A stretch of DNA of 64,000 bases from Liolophura sinensis. Lineage: Eukaryota; Mollusca; Polyplacophora; Chitonida; Chitonidae. Under the pieces are notes generated by a model. That model searched no databases. It saw nothing but the letters and a program-made list of their open reading frames with translations, and was not told the DNA's origin. This document shows, piece after piece, positions 55,997 to 64,000 of this stretch; positions within the stretch are counted from its first letter, which is position 1, and each line of letters starts with the position of its first letter. The DNA lies in NCBI RefSeq assembly GCF_032854445.1, contig NW_027017988.1:87001-151000 (forward strand). Direction: 5' to 3'. Made by a program: the position numbers and the translations under genes.

Positions 55997-58900
55997 TAAA
56001 CATGCTATTATGTCGATTACAATCTTCATCTTGCAAGTGAGCATGATATCATAATGATTACAATGTTCATCTTGTAATTGAACGTGCTAATATAATGAAT
56101 ACAATGTTCATTTTGTAACTGATAATGTTATTATAATGATTACAATATTCACCTTGTAACTGAATATGCTAATGTAATGATTACAAAGTCCATTTTGCAA
56201 CTGAGCATGCTTTTATACTGATTACAATGTCCACCTTGTAACTGAACATGCTTTTATAATGATTACAATGTTCCTCTTGTAATTGAACGTGCTAATGTAA
56301 TGAATACAATGTACATTTTGTAACTGATGATGTTATTATAATGATTACAATGCTCATCTTGTAAGTGAATATGCTAATGTAATGATTACAATGTCCATTT
56401 TGCAAATGAGTATGCTTTTATACTGATTACAATGTTCACCTTGAAACTGATGATGTTTTATAATGATTACAATGTTCATCTTGTAACTACATATGCTATA
56501 ATAATGATTACAATGTTCATCTTGTAATGAAATATGCTAATATCATGATTGAAATATTTATTTTGTAACTGAGCATGCCATTATATTGATTACAATGATG
56601 ATTTTGTAACCGTTGACGCTCTTATAATGATTACAATGTTTACTTTGTAATTGAACGTGCTAATATAATGTATTCAATGTTCTATTTGTAACTGATGATG
56701 TTATTATAATTATTACAGAATTCATCTTGTAACTGAATATGCTAATGTAATGATTACAATGTCCATTTTGCAACTGAGCATGCTTTTATACTGATTACAA
56801 TGTCCACCTTGTAACTGAACATGCTAATATAATGATTACAATGTTCATCTTTTAACTGAGCATGTTTTTATAATGATTACAATGTTCACCTTGTAACTGA
56901 ACATGCTATTATAGTAATTACAAAATTCACTTTGTAACTGAACATGCTATTACAATGATTACAATGTTCATCTTGTAACTGAACATGCTATTATGTCGCT
57001 TACAATCTTCATCTTGCAACTGAGCATGATATTATAATGATTACAATGTTCATCTTGTAATTGAACGTGATAATATAATGAATGCAGTGTTCATTTTGTA
57101 ACTGATGATGTTATTATAATGTTACAATATTCATCTTGTAACTGAATATGCTAATGTAATGATTACAATGTCCATTTTGCAACTGAGCATGCTTTTATGC
57201 TGATTAAAATGTCCACCTTGTAACTGAACATGCTATTATAATGATTTAAATGTTCATCTTGTAACTGAGCATGTTTTTATAATGATTACAATGTTCACCT
57301 TCTAACTGAACATGCTTTTCTATTGATTACAATGTTCATCTTGTAATTGAACGTGCTAATATAATGAATACAATGTTCATTTTGTAACTGATGATGTTAT
57401 TATAATGATTACAATATTCATCTTCTGACTGAATATGCTAATGTAATGATTACAATGTCCATTTTGCAACTGAGCATGCTTTTATACTGATTACAATGTC
57501 CACCTTGTAACTGAACATGCTATTATAATGATTACAATGTTCATCTTGTAATTGAACGTGCTAATATAATGAATACAATGTTCATTTTGTAAGTGAACAT
57601 GTTATTATAATGATTACAATGTTCACCTTGTAACTGAATATTCTAATGTAATGATTATAATGTCCATTTTGCAACTGAGCATGCTTTTATACTGATTACA
57701 ATGTTCACTTTGTAACTGATGATGTTTTTATAATGATTACAATGTTCATCTTGTAACTACATATGCTATAATAATGATTACATTGTTCATTTGTAATAAA
57801 ATATGCTAATATAATAATTGCAATATTAATTTTGTAACTGAGCATGCTATTATATTGATTACAATGATGATTTTGTAACCGTTGACGCTATTATAATGAT
57901 TACAATGTTTACTTTGTAACTGAACATGCTATTACAATGATTACAATGTGCATCTTGTAACTGAACATGCTATTATGTCGATTACAATCTTCATCTTGTA
58001 ACTGAAAATGATATTATAATGATAACAATGTTTATCTTGCAACTGAGCATGCTATTATAATGATTACAATGTTCACTTCGTAACTGAACATGCTAATTTA
58101 TCTATTACAATGTTCCTCTTGTAACTGAGCAGGCTATTGTAATGATCACAATGTTCACCTTGTAACTGAGCACATTATTATAATGATTACAATGTTCATC
58201 TTGTAACTAAATATGCTATTGTAATGATTACAATGTCCATTTTGCAACTGAGCATGCTTGTATACTGATTACAATGTTCACCTTGCAACTGATGATGTTT
58301 TTATCATGATTACAATGTTCATCTTGTAACTGGGCAGGCTATTGTAATGATGACAATGTTCACCTTGTAACTGAGCACATTATTATAATGATTACAATGT
58401 CCATTTTGCTACTGAGCATGCTTTTATACTGATTACAATGTTCACCTTGTAACTGATGATGTTTTTATAAGGATTACAATGTTCATCTTGTAAATACATA
58501 TGCTATAATAATGATTACAATGGTTATCTTGTAACTGAATATGTTATTGTAATGATTACAATGTCCATTTTGCAACTGAGCATGCTTGTATACTGATTAC
58601 AATGTTCACCTTGCAACTGATGATGTTTTTATAATGATTACAATGTTCACTTTTTAACTGAACATGCTATTACAATGATTACAATGTTCATCTTGTAACT
58701 GAACATGCTATTATGTCGATTACAATCTTCATCTTGCAACTGAGCATGATATTATAATGATTACAATGTTCATCTTGTAATTGAACGTGCTAATATAATG
58801 AATACAATCTTCATTTTGTAATTGATGATGTTATTATAATGATTACAATATTCATCTTGTAACTGAATATGCTAATGTAATGATTACAATGTCCATTTTC

Positions 58901-61733
58901 CAACTGAGCATGGTTTGATACTGAATACAATGTCCACCTTGTAACTGAACATGCTATTATAATGATTACAATGTTCATCTTGTAACTGAGCATGTTTTTA
59001 TAATGGTACAATGTTCACCTTGTAACTGAACATGCTTTTATAATGATTACAATGTTCATCTTGTAATTGAACGTGCTAATATAATGAATACAATGTTTAT
59101 TTTGTAACTGATGATGTTATTACAATAATTACAATATTCATCTTGTAAGTGAATATGCTAATGTAATGATTACAATGTCCATTTTGCAACTGACCATGCT
59201 TTTATACTGATTACAATGTTCACCTTGTAACCAATGATTATTTTATAATAATTACAATGTTCATCTTGTAACTACATATGCTATAATAATTATTATAATG
59301 TTCATCTTGTAATGATAATATGCTAATATAATGATTGCAATATTCATTTTATAACTAAGCATGCTATTATATTGATTACAATGATGATTTTGTGACCGTT
59401 GACGCTATTATAATGATTACAATGTTTACCTTGTAACTGAGCACGCTATTGTAATGATTAGAATGTTCACCTTGTAACTGAGCACATTATTTTAATGATT
59501 ACAATGTTCATCTTGTACCTGATTATGCTATTGTAATGATTACAATGTCCATTTTGCAACTGAGCATGCTTGTATACTGATTACAATGTTCACCTTGCAA
59601 CTGATGATGTTTTTATAATCATTACAATGTTCATCTTGTAACTGAACATGCAATTATAAGGATTATAATGTTCACTTTGTAACTGAACATGCTATTATAT
59701 TGATTACAATGTTAATGTTTTAAAAAAACATGCTATTATGTCGATTACAATCTTCATCTTGCAACTGAGCATGATATTATACTGATTACAATGTTCATCT
59801 TGTAATTGAACGTGCTAATATAATGAATACAATGTTCATTTTGTAACTGATGATGTTATTTTAATGATTACAATATTCATCTTGTAACTGAATATGCTAA
59901 TGTAATGATTACAATGTCCATTTTGCAACTGAGCATGCTTTTATACTGATTACAATGTTCACCTTGTAACTGATGATGTTTTTATAAGGATTACAATGTT
60001 CATCTTGTAAATACATATGCTATAATAATGATTACAATGTTCATCTTGTAACTGAATATGCTATTGTAATGATTACAATGTCCATTTTGCAACTGAGCAT
60101 GCTTGTATACTGATTACAATGTTCACCTTGCAACTGATGATGTTTTTATAATGATTACAATGTTCACTTTGTAACTGAACATGCTATTACAATGATTACA
60201 ATGTTCATCTTGTAACTGAACATGCTATTATGTCGATTACAATCTTCATCTTGCAACTGAGCATGATATTATAATGATTACAATGTTCATCTTGTAATTG
60301 AACGTGCTAATACAATGAATACAATCTTCATTTTGTAATTGATGATGTTATTATAATGATTACAATATTCATCTTGTAACTGAATATGCTAATGTAATGA
60401 TTACAATGTCCATTTTCCAACTGAGCATGCTTTGATACTGAATACAATGTCCACCTTGTAACTGAACATGCTATTATAATGATTACAATGTTCATCTTGT
60501 ATCTGAGCATGTTTTTATAATGATACAATGTTCACCTTGTAACTGAACATGCTTTTATAATGATTAGAATGTTCATCTTGTAATTGAACGTGCTAATATA
60601 ATGAATACAATGTTTATTTTGTAACTGATGATGTTATTACAATAATTACAATATTCATCTTGTAAGTGAATATGCTAATGTAATGATTACAATGTCCATT
60701 TTGCAACTGAGCATGCTTTTATACTGATTACAATGTTCACCTTGTAACCGATGATTATTTTATAATAATTACAATGTTCATCTTGTAACTACATATGCTA
60801 TAATATTGATTACAATGTTCATCTTGTAATGATAATATGCTAATATAATTATAGCAATATTCATTTTATAACTGAGCATGCTATTATATTGATTACAATG
60901 ATGATTTTGTAACCGTTGACGCTATTATAATGATTACAATGTTCACCTTGTAACTGAGCACGCTATTGTAATGATTACAATGTTCACCTTGTAACTGAGC
61001 ACATTATTTTAATGATTACAATGTTCATCTTGTACCTGAATATGCTATTGTAATGATTACAATGTCCATTTTGCAACTGAGCATGCTTGTATACTGATTA
61101 CAATGTTCACCTTGCAACTGATGATGTTTTTATAATCATTACAATGTTCATCTTATAACTGAACATGCAATTATAAAGATTACAATGTTCACTTTGTAAC
61201 TGAACATGCTTTTACAATGATTACAATGTTCATCTTGTAACTGAACATGCTATTATGTCGATTACAATCTTCATCTTGCAACTGAGCATGATATTATAAT
61301 GATTACAATGTTCATCTTGTAATTGAACGTGCTAATATGATGAATACAATGTTCATTTTGTAACTGATGATGTTATTATAATGATTACAATATTCATCTT
61401 GTAACTGAATATGCTAATGTAATGATTACAATGTCCATTTTGCAACTGAGCATGCTTTTATACTGATTACAAAGTCCACCTTGTAACTGAACATGCTATT
61501 ATAATGATTACAATGTTCATTTTGTAAATGAGCACGCTATTATACTGTTTACAATGTTCATCTGGTAACTGAACATGCTACTACAATGATTACAATGTTC
61601 ATCTTGTAACTGAACATGCAATTATAATAATTACAATGTTTATCTTGCAACTGAACATGCAATTATAAGGATTATAATGTTCACTTTGTAACTGAACATG
61701 CTATTACAATGATTACAATGTTCATCTTGTAAC
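55997..61733. repeat. 5,737-bp higher-order unit, copy 2
   Basis: Abuts copy 1, with no island and no SINE tail inside. Few differences were noticed, such as AATGAATGCAGTG near 57079 where copy 1 has AATGAATTCAGTG. Confidence 0.88.
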
Positions 61734-63905
61734 TAAACATGCTATTATGTCGATTACAATCTTCATCTTGCAAGTGAGCATGATATCATAATGATTACAA
61801 TGTTCATCTTGTAATTGAACGTGCTAATATAATGAATACAATGTTCATTTTGTAACTGATAATGTTATTATAATGATTACAATATTCATCTTGTAACTGA
61901 ATATGCTAATGTAATGATTACAAAGTCCATTTTGCAACTGAGCATGCTTTTATACTGATTACAATGTCCACCTTGTAACTGAACATGCTTTTATAATGAT
62001 TACAATGTTCCTCTTGTAATTGAACGTGCTAATGTAATGAATACAATGTACATTTTGTAACTGATGATGTTATTATAATGATTACAATGCTCATCTTGTA
62101 AGTGAATATGCTAATGTAATGATTACAATGTCCATTTTGCAAATGAGTATCCTTTTATACTGATTACAATGTTCACCTTGAAACTGATGATGTTTTATAA
62201 TGATTACAATGTTCATCTTGTAACTACATATGCTATAATAATGATTACAATGTTCATCTTGTAATGAAATATGCTAATATCATGATTGAAATATTTATTT
62301 TGTAACTGAGCATGCCATGATATTGATTACAATGATGATTTTGTAACCGTTGACGCTCTTATAATGATTACAATGTTTACTTTGTAATTGAACGTGCTAA
62401 TATAATGTATTCAATGTTCTATTTGTAACTGATGATGTTATTATAATTATTACAGAATTCATCTTGTAACTGAATATGCTAATGTAATGATTACAATGTC
62501 CATTTTGCAACTGAGCATGCTTTTATACTGATTACAATGTCCACCTTGTAACTGAACATGCTAATATAATGATTACAATGTTCATCTTTTAACTGAGCAT
62601 GTTTTTATAATGATTACAATGTTCACCTTGTAACTGAACATGCTATTATAGTAATTACAAAATTCACTTTGTAACTGAACATGCTATTACAATGATTACA
62701 ATGTTCATCTTGTAACTGAACATGCTATTATGTCGCTTACAATCTTCATCTTGCAACTGAGCATGATATTATAATGATTACAATGTTCATCTTGTAATTG
62801 AACGTGATAATATAATGAATGCAGTGTTCATTTTGTAACTGATGATGTTATTATAATGTTACAATATTCATCTTGTAACTGAATATGCTAATGTAATGAT
62901 TACAATGTCCATTTTGCAACTGAGCATGCTTTTATACTGATTAAAATGTCCACCTTGTAACTGAACATGCTATTATAATGATTTAAATGTTCATCTTGTA
63001 ACTGAGCATGTTTTTATAATGATTACAATGTTCACCTTCTAACTGAACATGCTTTTATATTGATTACAATGTTCATCTTGTAATTGAACGTGCTAATATA
63101 ATGAATACAATGTTCATTTTGTAACTGATGATGTTATTATAATGATTACAATATTCATCTTCTGACTGAATATGCTAATGTAATGATTACAATGTCCATT
63201 TTGCAACTGAGCATGCTTTTATACTGATTACAATGTCCACCTTGTAACTGAACATGCTATTATAATGATTACAATGTTCATCTTGTAATTGAACGTGCTA
63301 ATATAATGAATACAATGTTCATTTTGTAAGTGAACATGTTATTATAATGATTACAATGTTCACCTTGTAACTGAATATTCTAATGTAATGATTATAATGT
63401 CCATTTTGCAACTGAGCATGCTTTTATACTGATTACAATGTTCACTTTGTAACTGATGATGTTTTTATAATGATTACAATGTTCATCTTGTAACTACATA
63501 TGCTATAATAATGATTACATTGTTCATTTGTAATAAAATATGCTAATATAATAATTGCAATATTAATTTTGTAACTGAGCATGCTATTATATTGATTACA
63601 ATGATGATTTTGTAACCGTTGACGCTATTATAATGATTACAATGTTTACTTTGTAACTGAACATGCTATTACAATGATTACAATGTGCATCTTGTAACTG
63701 AACATGCTATTATGTCGATTACAATCTTCATCTTGTAACTGAAAATGATATTATAATGATAACAATGTTTATCTTGCAACTGAGCATGCTATTATAATGA
63801 TTACAATGTTCACTTCGTAACTGAACATGCTAATTTATCTATTACAATGTTCATCTTGTAACTGAGCAGGCTATTGTAATGATCACAATGTTCACCTTGT
63901 AACTG
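61734..63905. repeat. 5,737-bp higher-order unit, copy 3 (partial)
   Basis: Follows the unit for about 2.2 kb, then breaks near 63905. There, CACCTTGTAACTGATGATG replaces the expected CACCTTGTAACTGAGCACATT and other monomer types continue to the window end. Confidence 0.85.
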
Positions 63906-64000
63906 ATGATGTTATTATAATGATTACAATATTCATCTTGTAACTGAATATGCTAATGTAATGATTACAATGTCCATTTTGCAACTGAGCATGCTTTTAT

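Larger units (their letters stand above)
42700..64000. repeat. 41-bp satellite array, segment 5
   Basis: About 520 monomers, the longest uninterrupted array in the window, continuing past the right edge. It starts with array shared with the region after island 2 (to about 46.0 kb), then holds the 3,565-bp duplication and the 5,737-bp repeat. Its only non-satellite content is the SINE tail at 43093. I see no gene in it. Confidence 0.97.

Noticed and set aside
1-64000. Bacterial -10 boxes (TATAAT) in most monomers
   Set aside because: TATAAT is part of the AT-rich monomer middle in eukaryotic satellite DNA. There are no linked -35 elements or genes.

Overview
The window is almost entirely repetitive eukaryotic DNA. 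I see no protein-coding gene that I would defend. About 53.7 kb of the 64 kb is one tandem satellite with a 41-bp monomer, roughly 1,310 monomers, all in the same orientation and AT-rich. The other 10.3 kb is four copies of one 2.2-2.8 kb non-satellite island, at 2544-4777, 11277-13907, 28194-30829 and 39877-42699. All four islands also share one orientation.

Each island carries two tRNA-derived SINEs on the minus strand. One has an (ATTT)n tail. The other, about 365 bp, matches what I recall of the molluscan RUDI / V-SINE family: a tRNA-like head with an A box, a GTGA/TCAC-repeat tail and a 12-bp target-site duplication. These SINEs are the main reason to assign the window to a mollusc, probably a bivalve or a gastropod. 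I have no evidence on whether the locus is centromeric, subtelomeric or interstitial.

Layout: array 1-2543; island 1 (right end missing); array 4778-11276; island 2; array 13908-28193; island 3; array 30830-39876; island 4 (with an extra 198 bp); array 42700-64000. Larger duplications lie over the monomer array. Positions 1-4777 recur 8,733 bp downstream almost unchanged. A 615-bp (15-monomer) duplication follows island 2. A 287-bp (7-monomer) unit, doubled to 574 bp, occurs in three places. Segments of 4.9 kb recur 12,867 bp apart, a 3,565-bp segment is doubled at 44.7-51.8 kb, and a 5,737-bp unit repeats about 2.4 times from 50.3 kb almost to the window end.

The most unusual object is a 29-bp fragment of the RUDI tail inserted into the satellite itself with a 12-bp target-site duplication. 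Insert plus duplication is exactly 41 bp, so the satellite register is kept. The insertion has been copied with the array and appears eight times. The array and its islands appear to evolve by segmental duplication and exchange in whole-monomer steps, carrying the SINEs along. All identities were judged by eye.
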